Shown: positions 27,109 to 35,927 of the stretch, piece after piece
Layout of the letters: every line of letters begins with the position of its first letter
How positions within the stretch are numbered: position 1 is the first letter of the stretch
Source: Acidobacteria bacterium 28-1
Lineage (GTDB): Bacteria; Acidobacteriota; Blastocatellia; Pyrinomonadales; Pyrinomonadaceae
Direction: 5' to 3'
DNA length: 64,000 nucleotides
Assembly (NCBI GenBank): GCA_002050365.1
Contig: MWYZ01000087.1
Location: forward strand, 1 to 64,000
Made by a program: the position numbers and the translations under genes
The notes under the pieces: model-generated
What the model was told of the DNA's origin: nothing
Seen by the model: only the letters and a program-made list of their open reading frames with translations
The model's database searches: none

Positions 27109-27990
27109 TCACTTGAGATTATTTTTCGCTAACAAAAGTTTCCCTCTGATTTTTTTGAGATTGAGAGCGTTCGCGCCTTGCCGTTCGGCTAGATGCACTG
27201 AACGCGCGGCAAGTTGCAGATATACTTCCAGCGCTTCCTTTGACGCGTTTTTTTCTAAAGTTTTGAGATGATTTTCGAGCGTTTTGATGTCTGCCCGCGC
27301 CACTGTTCCGGTTAAAGCCTCAGTGGTTGATTGAGTTTCGAGATTCTCGACGGTGCTTTTTATCAGCGGAAGAAGAATTTTTTGGGCGTTCTCTGTCTCT
27401 AAACCACATTTGGTCAGCATCTCAATCGCCACATCAATGAGCGCAACTAAATGACCGCACGCCGCAGTCGCCGCCGCGTGATATAAAGTTTTATATTCGG
27501 CGGTGATGGAGAATGATTTTCCGCCAAGTTGTTCGACAATTTGCTCGCCGACCTCTGTGGCTTCCTCGTCGCCTTCGACGCAAAAATAAGCGTCCGCAAA
27601 TCTCTCCGCGCCCAACCGCGCATCGCTGATTGAAACGAGCGGATGAATTGACCCGACCCGACAGCCGATGTTTTTCAAATCGCGCAAAATTTCCGAAGAG
27701 AGCGAGCCGCTGGTGTGAAAAACGATTGGTTGATTATGCAGACTATTTTTTAACTTTTCGGCGACGTTTTTAATTTCAAAATCTTGCGTCGTGATTAAAA
27801 TTACGTCGGAAGAAATTTCTTTGAATTCCTCAGAAGGTCGGATTCTCGGTTTCGACTCAATTAGTTCAGCGATTTTATTTGCGTTCTGGGAATTTCGCGC
27901 AAACAGATTTTCTACTTCAAAGTCTTTTCTCGACAAGGCTATTGCCAACGCTCCGCCGAGTTTACCAACGCCGATAATTGAAATTTTCAT
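27109..27990 (-). CDS. Rossmann-fold DUF2520 protein
   Basis: 293 aa from the ATG at 27990, just before KISIIGVGKLGGALAIALS (dinucleotide-binding motif, residues 2-20); the longer frame adds only five residues. The N-terminal Rossmann domain resembles NADP oxidoreductase coenzyme-F420-like folds. The C-terminal helical part (TLYHAAATAACGHLVALI) is the DUF2520 domain. Family members are predicted reductases related to pyrroline-carboxylate reductase, and the substrate is unknown. Confidence 0.85.
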   Translation of the reverse strand: MKISIIGVGKLGGALAIALSRKDFEVENLFARNSQNANKIAELIESKPRIRPSEEFKEISSDVILITTQDFEIKNVAEKLKNSLHNQPIVFHTSGSLSSEILRDLKNIGCRVGSIHPLVSISDARLGAERFADAYFCVEGDEEATEVGEQIVEQLGGKSFSITAEYKTLYHAAATAACGHLVALIDVAIEMLTKCGLETENAQKILLPLIKSTVENLETQSTTEALTGTVARADIKTLENHLKTLEKNASKEALEVYLQLAARSVHLAERQGANALNLKKIRGKLLLAKNNLK

Positions 27991-28051
27991 TCTCTTGTGA
28001 AACAAAATATTATATCTTCAACAAGACGGGCTCGCGCGGCAATTCTTCCAG

Positions 28052-28195
28052 TCAATTATCGACGCGCACGCACAAATCGTCGTGACGCAAAAACCCTTCG
28101 TCAGTCGGAAGCTGAATTTGCATTAGCTGCGAAGTCGGCAAATCGTTGAAAATCTTTTGCAAAACGACCAATTCGTTGCTGGTTAAAGAAGGCTC
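28052..28195 (-). pseudogene. Possible gene remnant, 47 codons without a start
   Basis: In the 443-base gap before the M48 gene, one minus frame is open from a stop at 28196 to TGA at 28052. It reads like genuine protein (ELVVLQKIFNDLPTSQL, then LPTDEGFLRHDDLCVRVDN). There is no ATG/GTG start and no ribosome binding site. It may be the 3' end of a decayed gene. The rest of the gap (28196-28432) is AT-rich and holds the protease promoter region. Confidence 0.3.
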
Positions 28196-28432
28196 TTAAA
28201 AGATGCAATTACACCGAAAGAAAATTTCGGCTCTCTTTTACTTTACCAATTTTTTACGACAAAAAAATCAGTTTTAACGAAAAAAGTTCATTTACAAAAA
28301 ATTCTTGCAAATTTCACAGAAAGTTTCACAACTTTAATTTTATTTTTTGCATCATAAAAATCGTTGCTATTACAATTCAAGAAAAGGTAAAATCTAATTA
28401 TTCAGGCGCAAGATTTTTCAGGAGGCTTTCAG

Positions 28433-29641
28433 ATGCTTAGAGATTCAGTTCGCAAATTCAGTGCGTTTTTTCTGGTCGCGGTGCTTTGGTCAGGCGCGAT
28501 TGCGTTTTATCCGGCGAGTGTAGCGGCGCAAACTACGCCCGCCAAAAAACAGGACAAGAAGGATAAAAAGGACAAAAAACATAAAAAGACAGAAGCGTCC
28601 ACCGCTCAAACGCAAACTCAAACCAGCAATCCAACCGGTGCGCTTTCTCCAAAAGATGATCCGACAATGATTGGCAAACGCAAAATCAACGGCGGTACAG
28701 GCGATAAATTCTTCGGTTGGCTCGGCGGCTCGAAGGAAAAAGAGATGGCAATCGGCAGACAACTCGCAACGGAAGTCGAACAGCAAGCTAAGTTAGTCGA
28801 AGACCCGATAGTTACCGAATACATCAACCGCGTCGGTCAAAACGTCGTGCTTAATTCGGACGCGAAAGTTCCCTTTACCATTAAAGTTATTGACAGCGAC
28901 GAAGTAAATGCGTTTGCATTGCCGGGCGGATTCTTTTATGTCAATAAAGGTTTGATTCTCGCCGCCGATAACGAAGCGGAACTCGCCGGCGTGATGGCAC
29001 ACGAAATCGGACACGTCGCGGCGCGGCACGCGATGGAAAATCAAGGCAAACTGCAGGCTCTCAATTACGGAATGCTTGCCGGTATCATCTTCGGCGGTCC
29101 GATTGCCAGCACCGTTTTGCAAAACGCCGGCGGATTGACTCAAGCCCTCGCGTTTTTCAAATTTTCGCGCGGCGCGGAAGAAGAAGCCGACAATCTGGGC
29201 GTTCAATATCTGTATGCCGCCGGCTATGACCCGACGGCGATGTCAACAATGTTTGAAAAACTTTCATCGAAAAACAAGAAAAAACCCGGCACTTTGTCGA
29301 AACTTTTCTCGTCGCATCCGCAGTCAGTCGAACGCCGCGATACGAGTCTCACACTAGTTGGGCGTTTCCCCGAGCGTGAAGAATACATTATCAGCACTTC
29401 GGAATTTCAGCGCGTTAAAGCGCATTTGTTGAGATTGTCGAATGTCAAAGCCGGCGTTACATCCGACATTGACGAAGGCGAGCCGGGCAAACCGACTCTC
29501 AAACGTCGTCAACCGGAACCCGATTCGGATTCGACCAATCCGGGCGATTCGAGTTCGAGCGATTCAAAAGACGCTCCGCCGAAACTTAAAAAACGTGGTG
29601 AAGAACCAGAGCCGAAACCTTCGCCTTCGCCTGAAAAATAA
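28433..29641 (+). CDS. M48-family zinc metalloprotease, exported
   Basis: 402 aa. The signal peptide ends near residue 32 (SVAAQ). A Lys-rich linker follows. The M48 domain spans about 100-350 with zinc ligands HEIGH (190-194) and the third ligand Glu in GAEEEADNLG (about 251). The C-terminal 50 residues are Pro/Ser/Lys/Glu-rich. It resembles BepA-like periplasmic proteases that act on outer-membrane assembly, but lacks obvious TPR repeats. The ATG has an AGGAGG site. A terminator hairpin follows. Confidence 0.88.
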   Translation: MLRDSVRKFSAFFLVAVLWSGAIAFYPASVAAQTTPAKKQDKKDKKDKKHKKTEASTAQTQTQTSNPTGALSPKDDPTMIGKRKINGGTGDKFFGWLGGSKEKEMAIGRQLATEVEQQAKLVEDPIVTEYINRVGQNVVLNSDAKVPFTIKVIDSDEVNAFALPGGFFYVNKGLILAADNEAELAGVMAHEIGHVAARHAMENQGKLQALNYGMLAGIIFGGPIASTVLQNAGGLTQALAFFKFSRGAEEEADNLGVQYLYAAGYDPTAMSTMFEKLSSKNKKKPGTLSKLFSSHPQSVERRDTSLTLVGRFPEREEYIISTSEFQRVKAHLLRLSNVKAGVTSDIDEGEPGKPTLKRRQPEPDSDSTNPGDSSSSDSKDAPPKLKKRGEEPEPKPSPSPEK

Positions 29642-29663
29642 ATTTTATTTTTTGAAACTGTGG

Positions 29664-29698
29664 AACACGCTTTGCAATTTTGTGAGGCGTGTTTTTTG
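29664..29698 (+). terminator. Rho-independent terminator of the M48 gene
   Basis: AACACGC (29664-29670) pairs with GCGTGTT (29687-29693) around a 16-base loop and is followed by TTTTTG. It lies 22 bases after the protease stop codon. Confidence 0.7.
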
Positions 29699-29751
29699 TT
29701 GTTAATTATTGAACTTGAATCTAAACCATTGCCTCTTATTCCTTTCCAATT

Positions 29752-30780
29752 TCAATCCAGAAGTGTTCCGTATATCCCAATCGGCAGGGTATAAACTGCT
29801 TCGCCCGTCGCCACAATCATTTCGCCACGGCGCGTGAAACACAGCCCGACGACATTCATTCCCGCGACAAAGGTTTCCGCCTTCTCGCCGTTGTTAGAGA
29901 TTTTCACGATGCCGTGTCTGCCTTGCGAACAAGCCGCAACATAAAGATTTCCGTCGCGGTCGAAGGCGATGCCCTGTGGTCGCCCTAGTCCGCGATAAAA
30001 TATTTCATCGAAACCTTCTTTGTCAACTCGATAAACAGCGTCGAAGCTCGAAAGTCCGGGCGCGGTCAGATAAAGATTATCATCGGTTCCGAAAGCTAAA
30101 TGATAAGCTGAAACTGACGGCTCAAGAATCGCAAAAGATTCAGGCGTTCCTAAATCGGTAACTCGATAAATTGTGCCGCTTCGGTCGCCGATATACATCT
30201 CGCCGCTTCGGTTAAAAGCAATGCCGGTGGCAATTCCCATTTCAGAAGCGTAAGGCACGGATTCTGAATCGCGGTTGATGCGGCAAACTTCGCCATCCGC
30301 CCGCGCGGTCACGAACATCTCACCGTTTTTATCAAAAGCGATGCCGGTCGGATTCATAATCTCAGCCGGCATATCATTCAAGAATCCGTCGGTTTCAAGC
30401 CGAAAAAGCGTCACGGGAAGCTGCTGTCCGCGCGAGCCGGAGCGTGTTACAATTATCGAATCGTCATTCGGATCAACCGCCGGATTAGCAACAATGTGCA
30501 AATCATCCGCCAGCTTTTTTCCGACCGTGATAGTTTTTGCATCACTTCTCTCGCCGCCGCTTTCGAGATAAATTTGAACTTCCGTCGAATCGAAATCGTC
30601 AGGAACAATCGCCAAAATGCGGTTTGCCGATGCGCCGACGAGACGTGCGGCTTGACCGTTGAAAAAACAACCGTAACCGTCCGTGCTGTTCACCTCAAAA
30701 TTTTCACAATTGATAATGATTTCGCCGCCCGGTATGGCGTAAGCTGGGTTGATGGAAATGATTCTTCCTGCTCTGCTCAT
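29752..30780 (-). CDS. IPT/TIG plus NHL-type beta-propeller protein
   Basis: 342 aa. Residues 5-90 form an IPT/TIG immunoglobulin-like domain (INPAYAIPGGEIIINCENF). Residues 95-340 are beta-propeller repeats of NHL/SMP-30 type: NPTGIAFDKNGEMFVTARA, ATGIAFNRSGEMYIGDRSG, PQGIAFDRDGNLYVAACSQ. There is no signal peptide, so it may be cytosolic or use another route. Propellers of this type bind proteins or act as lactonases; no catalytic residues are identified. Confidence 0.8.
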   Translation of the reverse strand: MSRAGRIISINPAYAIPGGEIIINCENFEVNSTDGYGCFFNGQAARLVGASANRILAIVPDDFDSTEVQIYLESGGERSDAKTITVGKKLADDLHIVANPAVDPNDDSIIVTRSGSRGQQLPVTLFRLETDGFLNDMPAEIMNPTGIAFDKNGEMFVTARADGEVCRINRDSESVPYASEMGIATGIAFNRSGEMYIGDRSGTIYRVTDLGTPESFAILEPSVSAYHLAFGTDDNLYLTAPGLSSFDAVYRVDKEGFDEIFYRGLGRPQGIAFDRDGNLYVAACSQGRHGIVKISNNGEKAETFVAGMNVVGLCFTRRGEMIVATGEAVYTLPIGIYGTLLD

Positions 30781-30968
30781 TTATTACGCTCCAATCTAAA
30801 ACTTCAATTTTACGACGCAAATGCCGTCGTGTCGAATTGATTAAAAATTTTGCTGATGCGCTTTGTCCATAAAAGCTAAAATCAAATTGTAGGACGGTTT
30901 CATCATTTTACAATTTCAAGCATAAAATCTTTCCGCAAAAACCGTAAAACAAGTTCACACCTTTTAAT

Positions 30969-31094
30969 ATGCCAAGCAGAATTGATGATTTTTTACGAAT
31001 GGCGATGAGCTTCGGCGCATCGGATTTGCATTTACGCGCGGATTCTTTATATGTCTTCGAGAATTTAATTCAAGATTTGAGATTTCGATTTTAA
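30969..31094 (+). pseudogene. pilT-like gene stub (41 codons)
   Basis: An ATG at 30969 opens PSRIDDFLRMAMSFGASDLHL, the N-terminal signature of PilT/PilU-type twitching-motility ATPases (normally about 350 aa). The homology fades after LHLRAD. The frame then runs into a heptad hairpin and stops within it at 31092-31094 (LIQDLRFRF then TAA). The ATPase core is missing, so this is a truncated relic. Confidence 0.7.
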
Positions 31095-31110
31095 ATCTTA
31101 AATCTTGAAT
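31068..31110. repeat. Heptad inverted repeat (aatctta-type units)
   Basis: Arms 31068-31085 and 31093-31110 are complementary with one mismatch. The right side reads aatctta, aatcttg, aatctta, an exact seven-base step. The left arm encodes the last residues of the pilT stub, and the right arm ends 8 bases before the phzF-like stop codon. Confidence 0.8.
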
Positions 31111-31118
31111 CTTATCAA

Positions 31119-32030
31119 TTAAAAGAAAATCTCGCCTTTTGCCACAATAATCGAACTTCCGCCGATTTTCACTCGTTCGACGTTTCCTTTTTCGCCCGAA
31201 ACTTCGGCGAAGATTCGGCTCGGACGTTTCATAAAATCGCCTTGTTCAATCATGAAAGTTTTATCAGCAATCGCTTCGTGATAGACTAAGTATCCAGAGA
31301 GCGAACCAGCCGCGCTTCCCGTTGCCGCATCTTCGGCGATGCCGTCGTCGGGCGCAAAAAAGCGGGCGTGGACTTTTGAAGATTTTTCTTTCGTTTCAAA
31401 CGTGAAAGCATAACAACCGACTGCGCCGTGCGCGAGATAAACTTCGCTCAAAAGACTCGAATTTATACGGCAACGGCTTAACGCTTCGAGCGAAATGACG
31501 GGAACGGCTAATGCTTTGATGCCCGTCGAAACAACTTGAACAGGTAAATTTTCGCTCAAGTTCAAATCCGAAACATTTAAACCTAAACCTCTGGCTAATT
31601 TTTCGATTTCCTGCTGGTCGAAAACAATTTCGCTTGCTTCAAACTTTCCCTGCGTCATCACGACTTTGAACGGTTTGCTGTCTCGAAACTCAATCTCGAC
31701 CGGTAAAACACCTAGTTTTAATTCCTGCTCGATTTTGATAACACCGTTTTCAATTTGTTGCGTGATGCCAAGCTGCGCCAGTAAATTCCATGTTCCGACA
31801 ACCGGATGACCGGCAAGCGGAAGTTCCCGCACCGGCGTAAAAATCCGCAATCGGCGTAAGGCTTTGCCGGACGGCAGAACGAAAACCGTTTCACTCAAGT
31901 TCATCTCACGGGCGAGCGTCTGCATTTCTTCGCCGGAAAGATTTGTCGCGTCGGGAAAAACGGCTAACGGATTTCCGCAAAACGCTTGTTCTGTAAAAAC
32001 ATCGAGTTGGTAAAATTGATATTCGCGCAT
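31119..32030 (-). CDS. PhzF-family isomerase
   Basis: 303 aa. The N-terminus YQLDVFTEQAFCGNPLAVFP and the catalytic-Glu segment REMNLSETVFVLPS (about residues 41-54) are PhzF signatures. AGHPVVGTWNLL (near 75) and DAATGSAAGSLSGYL (near 237) complete the two-lobed diaminopimelate-epimerase-like fold. PhzF isomerises an intermediate in phenazine synthesis, but most homologues outside phenazine clusters have unknown substrates. No phenazine genes are present here. Confidence 0.9.
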   Translation of the reverse strand: MREYQFYQLDVFTEQAFCGNPLAVFPDATNLSGEEMQTLAREMNLSETVFVLPSGKALRRLRIFTPVRELPLAGHPVVGTWNLLAQLGITQQIENGVIKIEQELKLGVLPVEIEFRDSKPFKVVMTQGKFEASEIVFDQQEIEKLARGLGLNVSDLNLSENLPVQVVSTGIKALAVPVISLEALSRCRINSSLLSEVYLAHGAVGCYAFTFETKEKSSKVHARFFAPDDGIAEDAATGSAAGSLSGYLVYHEAIADKTFMIEQGDFMKRPSRIFAEVSGEKGNVERVKIGGSSIIVAKGEIFF

Positions 32031-32133
32031 AAAAACATTATGCGTCAGGAACGATTCAAAGGGAAAGTTTAAATAAAATTTGGTTTTTATACTCTTAACT
32101 TAGCTGCTTATTTTTTGAAAATACTTTATTGTC

Positions 32134-32161
32134 TTGACATACAAGCACTTCGGCGTGTAAA
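32134..32161 (+). promoter_or_regulatory. Candidate sigma-70-type promoter of rpsA
   Basis: TTGACA (32134-32139) is followed after 16 bases by TGTAAA (32156-32161). It is the best match in the gap before rpsA and would give a leader of about 245 bases. Confidence 0.45.
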
Positions 32162-32310
32162 TTTTAGTCCTATCTAGTAAGACGTGTGATGCGCGGAATT
32201 GAAGCAAAAATCAATGCCTATCTCTATTTTTCTAAACGATTTCTCACCAAAAATAATGGCAAATTTCAACTTCTTTCCAAACAACACATTTAACGGTTGA
32301 ATTTGGCTAA

Positions 32311-32356
32311 TCCGCAAAAGCCGATTTATTTCTATCCCACTGGATAAATTTGCGGA
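32311..32356 (+). promoter_or_regulatory. Hairpin in the rpsA leader
   Basis: TCCGCAAA (32311-32318) pairs with TTTGCGGA (32349-32356), with an inner TTTAT/ATAAA pairing. It lies about 60 bases before the rpsA start inside a long untranslated leader. A role in S1 autoregulation is inferred from its position only. Confidence 0.4.
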
Positions 32357-32414
32357 ATGCGCTTTAATTTTCTGAGCAGCTACTTTAAAAAAGGATATTG
32401 AATATAAATTTATA

Positions 32415-35243
32415 ATGGCAAACGAGGTTATTAACGAAACGGAAGAAACGGCGCAGCCCGAAACTTCAGTTTTAGAACAAACAACAACTAACGATTCCGT
32501 CGAAACACCAGCAGAAGAAACTCCTGCGGCAACCATGATTGAAGAGCAAGATACTTCCGTTACTAATGATTCCGTTGAAGCGTCGGCGGAAGAAACTCTT
32601 GCGACGACGGAAGGGCAAACCACTTCTGTTGCTAACGATTCTATCGAATCATCAATGGAAGAAGTTCCTTCAACGGCGGCACCGCAAGAGCAAACTACTC
32701 CCACCCAACCGTCAGCGGCGACTGAAACGCAAACTTCCAGCGAAGAAGATTTCGGCTCAATTCTCGAGAAATTCGAGCAGGAGCAGACAATTTATCACAA
32801 CGGTGATTTGGTGGAAGGAAAAGTTGTCGGCGTATCGGAACGCGGCGTTTTGATTGATTTCGGCTACAAATCCGAAGGCATCGCGCCGATTGAAGATTTC
32901 ACATCGCCGACCGGCGAAGTAACCGTTCAGAAAGGCGATGCGGTCGAAGTTACCATCAAAAGCATTTCTTCGGGCGACGCTCCGCCGATGCTGTCTCGCG
33001 CCGATGCTGTGAGCCGTAAGTCTTGGGAAGTAATCGAGAAAGCCTTTAATGAGGAAACGCCGATTACCGGTCGCGTAATTGACGTAACGAAAGGCGGTCT
33101 GCGCGTTGACTTGAACGGCGTTGAAGCGTTTCTGCCCGGTTCGCAAGTTGATTCGCGTCCGATTCGCAATCTCAATTCCTTCGTCGGACAAGACATCGAA
33201 ACGAAAGTTATAAAGTTTAGCCGCAAACGCAACAATATCGTTCTTTCGCGCAAGGTTTTGACTGATGAAGTCGTCAATAAGCAAAAAAGCGAAACTTTAG
33301 GCAATATCGAAGAAGGTTACGTTATCGAAGGAACGGTTAAAAACCTGACCGAATACGGAGCGTTTGTTGACATCGGCGGCATTGACGGACTTCTCCACGT
33401 GACGGATATGTCGTGGGGCAGGCTGCAAAATCCGGGTGACCAATTCAAGGTCAACGACCACGTTCAAGTTAAAGTTTTGAAACTTGATCGCCAAAAGGAA
33501 AAAGTCGCGCTCGGTTATAAACAACTCATTCCGGATCCTTGGTCAACCGTGATGGAACTTTACCCGATAAATGAAAAGGTTAAAGGTCGGGTTTCGAGCG
33601 TTACCGATTACGGTGCGTTTATCGAATTAGAGCCGGGCGTTGAAGGTTTAGTTCACGTTTCGGAAATGTCTTGGTCAAAGCGTTCGCAAAGCCCGAAAAA
33701 ACTCGTCCGTTCAGGCGATGAAGTCGAAGTTCAGGTTTTGGGCGTTGATACGGATGACCGCCGCATCAGCCTCGGAATGAAACAGCTTCAACCGAATCCG
33801 TGGCAAACCGTTCACGAGCGTTACCGAATCGGTCAAACGGTGCAAGGTAGAGTTCGTAACTTAACCGACTTCGGCGCATTTGTCGAAATTGAAGACGGCA
33901 TTGACGGACTGGTTCACGTTTCGGATATTACTTGGTCGAAAAAAGTTAAACACCCGAAAGATGTTTTGAAACGCGACCAAGAGGTCGAAGCCGTGGTTAA
34001 AAGCATTGATACGGAAAACCGACGGATATCGCTTTCGATTAAAGAACTGACACCGAGTGCGTGGGAAGCCTTTGTTACTTCGCATAAGCCGGGCGACGTA
34101 GTGCGCGGAAAAATTTCACGCTTTACGGGTTTTGGCGTGTTCGTCGAATTGGGCAATGACCTCGAAGGTTTGTGTCATATTTCGGAATTATCTGATGAAC
34201 GAGTCGAGCGTCCCGAAGACATCGGCACAATCGGACAGGAAATGGATTTCAAAATTTTGCGCATCGAACACGATGTTCAAAAAATCGGACTCTCGGCGCG
34301 TGCCGTCGGCAAAAATGAGGAACCCGTCATTGACGCGAAAAATTATTCGACCGAAGCGAAAAGCGGTATGGCTTCATTAGGCGAATTAATGAATCTGAAA
34401 CGCGGCACAGGTGCGGAAGAAGAAACAAGAGATGAGCCGCGCCAATCAAAGAAGGAAAGAAAAGCCCAACAAGCTAAGGAACGCGCCGAGCAGGAAGCGG
34501 CAGCAGAAATAAAAGCGGAATTAGATGTAAATACGGAAACAGCCGAGCCTTCTTCCGACGGAGTTGATAATGTAGAACCAACTGCGGAACTAACTGCGGA
34601 AACAGATGCTGCAGGCGACGAGCGGTCAGCCGAAAATCAGGAGTCAGAAATAGGCTTTGATGAAGAAACACTCCTCGCCGAAATGAAACCTGCCAATGAA
34701 CCTGTTGCCGACCAAGCTGATAATCAAGCAACTGCCGAACAGCAAACCGATGATGGCGATTTGTTAAAAATTGGAGATTTTGCGGAAGGCAAAGTTGAAA
34801 ATTCCGAAGCAGAAGCCAGCGAATTAGAAATTGCAGCCGACGCGGGCAAAACGGTAGAGAAGAAAACTGACGAAACTAAAAAAGAATCAGCGATTGAATC
34901 TCAAGATACAATTAAATCTCAAGATACAATGGCTGAAACAACCGCCGAAACTGCAGGAAATAATCAGGAAACTGCCGAAACCATCCAGACTTCAACTGAA
35001 ACTTCGGAAGCTGAAACGACGCCAACTGACGCATCAGAAGCCAACCGCGAATCAGAAGCTAAAGATGAAACGAAAACTGCAACTGATGAATCTACGGAAA
35101 CGACCGACGCGAACGACGAACCGCAACCGGTCAGCGAAAGAAATCCGATGATTGAAAGTTCAACCGCCGATGATTTTCCTCAAACCGATGTGCCGAACGG
35201 TGAAGCCGAAAGCGAAACGACCGAATCGGGAGAAAAATTCTGA
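32415..35243 (+). CDS. rpsA: 30S ribosomal protein S1 with acidic extensions
   Basis: 942 aa, against about 550 in E. coli. Residues 1-110 are acidic and contain about three related units ending ...NDSVExxAEE. Six S1 RNA-binding domains follow (about 120-640), for example EGTVKNLTEYGAFVDIGG and GRVRNLTDFGAFVEIEDG. Residues 650-942 are a Glu/Thr/Ala-rich tail with no fold. S1 helps mRNA bind the 30S subunit. Just after the stop (35241-35243), the next frame stays open to TAA at 35296-35298 with tail-like composition (SDTGNTQSPTESEEKTANG). A one-base change in the AAAAA run before the stop may have shortened the protein. Confidence 0.92.
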   Translation: MANEVINETEETAQPETSVLEQTTTNDSVETPAEETPAATMIEEQDTSVTNDSVEASAEETLATTEGQTTSVANDSIESSMEEVPSTAAPQEQTTPTQPSAATETQTSSEEDFGSILEKFEQEQTIYHNGDLVEGKVVGVSERGVLIDFGYKSEGIAPIEDFTSPTGEVTVQKGDAVEVTIKSISSGDAPPMLSRADAVSRKSWEVIEKAFNEETPITGRVIDVTKGGLRVDLNGVEAFLPGSQVDSRPIRNLNSFVGQDIETKVIKFSRKRNNIVLSRKVLTDEVVNKQKSETLGNIEEGYVIEGTVKNLTEYGAFVDIGGIDGLLHVTDMSWGRLQNPGDQFKVNDHVQVKVLKLDRQKEKVALGYKQLIPDPWSTVMELYPINEKVKGRVSSVTDYGAFIELEPGVEGLVHVSEMSWSKRSQSPKKLVRSGDEVEVQVLGVDTDDRRISLGMKQLQPNPWQTVHERYRIGQTVQGRVRNLTDFGAFVEIEDGIDGLVHVSDITWSKKVKHPKDVLKRDQEVEAVVKSIDTENRRISLSIKELTPSAWEAFVTSHKPGDVVRGKISRFTGFGVFVELGNDLEGLCHISELSDERVERPEDIGTIGQEMDFKILRIEHDVQKIGLSARAVGKNEEPVIDAKNYSTEAKSGMASLGELMNLKRGTGAEEETRDEPRQSKKERKAQQAKERAEQEAAAEIKAELDVNTETAEPSSDGVDNVEPTAELTAETDAAGDERSAENQESEIGFDEETLLAEMKPANEPVADQADNQATAEQQTDDGDLLKIGDFAEGKVENSEAEASELEIAADAGKTVEKKTDETKKESAIESQDTIKSQDTMAETTAETAGNNQETAETIQTSTETSEAETTPTDASEANRESEAKDETKTATDESTETTDANDEPQPVSERNPMIESSTADDFPQTDVPNGEAESETTESGEKF

Positions 35244-35342
35244 CACCGGAAATACACAATCTCCAACCGAGTCAGAAGAAAAAACTGCTAACGGTTAAGT
35301 TTTTAGATAAGAACCACTGTCGAAAGAGCGAGGAAAACAAAT

Positions 35343-35618
35343 ATGACAAAAGCGGATTTAGTTGAAAAAGTCGCCAAAGAAGCGGAAATGACGAAAAAAG
35401 ATGCCGAACAACTCGTCGAGATAATTTTCGAGAGCATCGTCGGCACTCTGAACAAAGGTGAAAAGATTGAACTTCGCGGATTCGGCAGTTTTCGCGTGCG
35501 TGAGCGTAACGCGCGAAAAGGTCGTAATCCAAAAACAGGCGCGGCGGTTGATATTCCTGCCAAGCGCGTCGCTTACTTTAAACCCGGCAAAGAGCTTAAA
35601 GAACTTATTAACAATTAG
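35343..35618 (+). CDS. HU/IHF-type DNA-binding protein
   Basis: 91 aa, usual HU length. Typical segments are KADLVEKVAKEAEMTKKDAE, the IELRGFGSFRVRERNARKGRNP arm region, and AKRVAYFKPGKELKELI. It bends and compacts DNA as a dimer. It lies 100 bases behind rpsA, the same neighbourhood as ihfB/hup in many Gram-negative bacteria, and may share the transcript. A GAGG site precedes the ATG. HU and IHF subunits cannot be separated with certainty. Confidence 0.93.
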   Translation: MTKADLVEKVAKEAEMTKKDAEQLVEIIFESIVGTLNKGEKIELRGFGSFRVRERNARKGRNPKTGAAVDIPAKRVAYFKPGKELKELINN

Positions 35619-35738
35619 GCAAACCGGAAAAAGTGTCTGTCTCAATAACAAAATTATCTTTCATGACTTTAGCTCTTTTCAAAATTTGAGGTTTCTTACT
35701 TTATCCTTGCATATGCGATTTGTCGCCGAACGGTGGAG

Positions 35739-35927
35739 TTAACGTGGGGCGAAACCGCCACCAAGCCCGCCGAAAATTAAAAGATAACGCGATAACAAAG
35801 TCGCTGTTTCGCCCTCACGTACATCGGCTTTGGTTCTTTGGCGACTGATTTCAACTATGCGCCGACCCGCCAATGGCTCAATTACCAAGCCGATTTGTCC
35901 CGGATTGAGATACTTACCGTTATTGAT
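35739..35927 (-). pseudogene. Gene fragment behind a LysM 'NPGQIG' stub
   Basis: Open minus frame without a start codon. It begins NNGKYLNPGQIG, which matches the start of the second LysM repeat tail in the 45534 gene (ANPGQINN), then continues LVIEPLAGRRIVEISRQRTK and on to a stop at 35739. The second part is unrelated to LysM and not recognised. It directly follows, and slightly overlaps, the end of the lipoprotein-derived segment at 35920. It may be a swapped C-terminal module. Confidence 0.45.

Noticed and set aside
32174-32704. 176-codon minus-strand frame over the rpsA start
   Set aside because: It is antisense to the repetitive acidic head of S1. Its Ser/Val-rich composition is the mirror of Glu/Thr codons, and it has no ribosome binding site.
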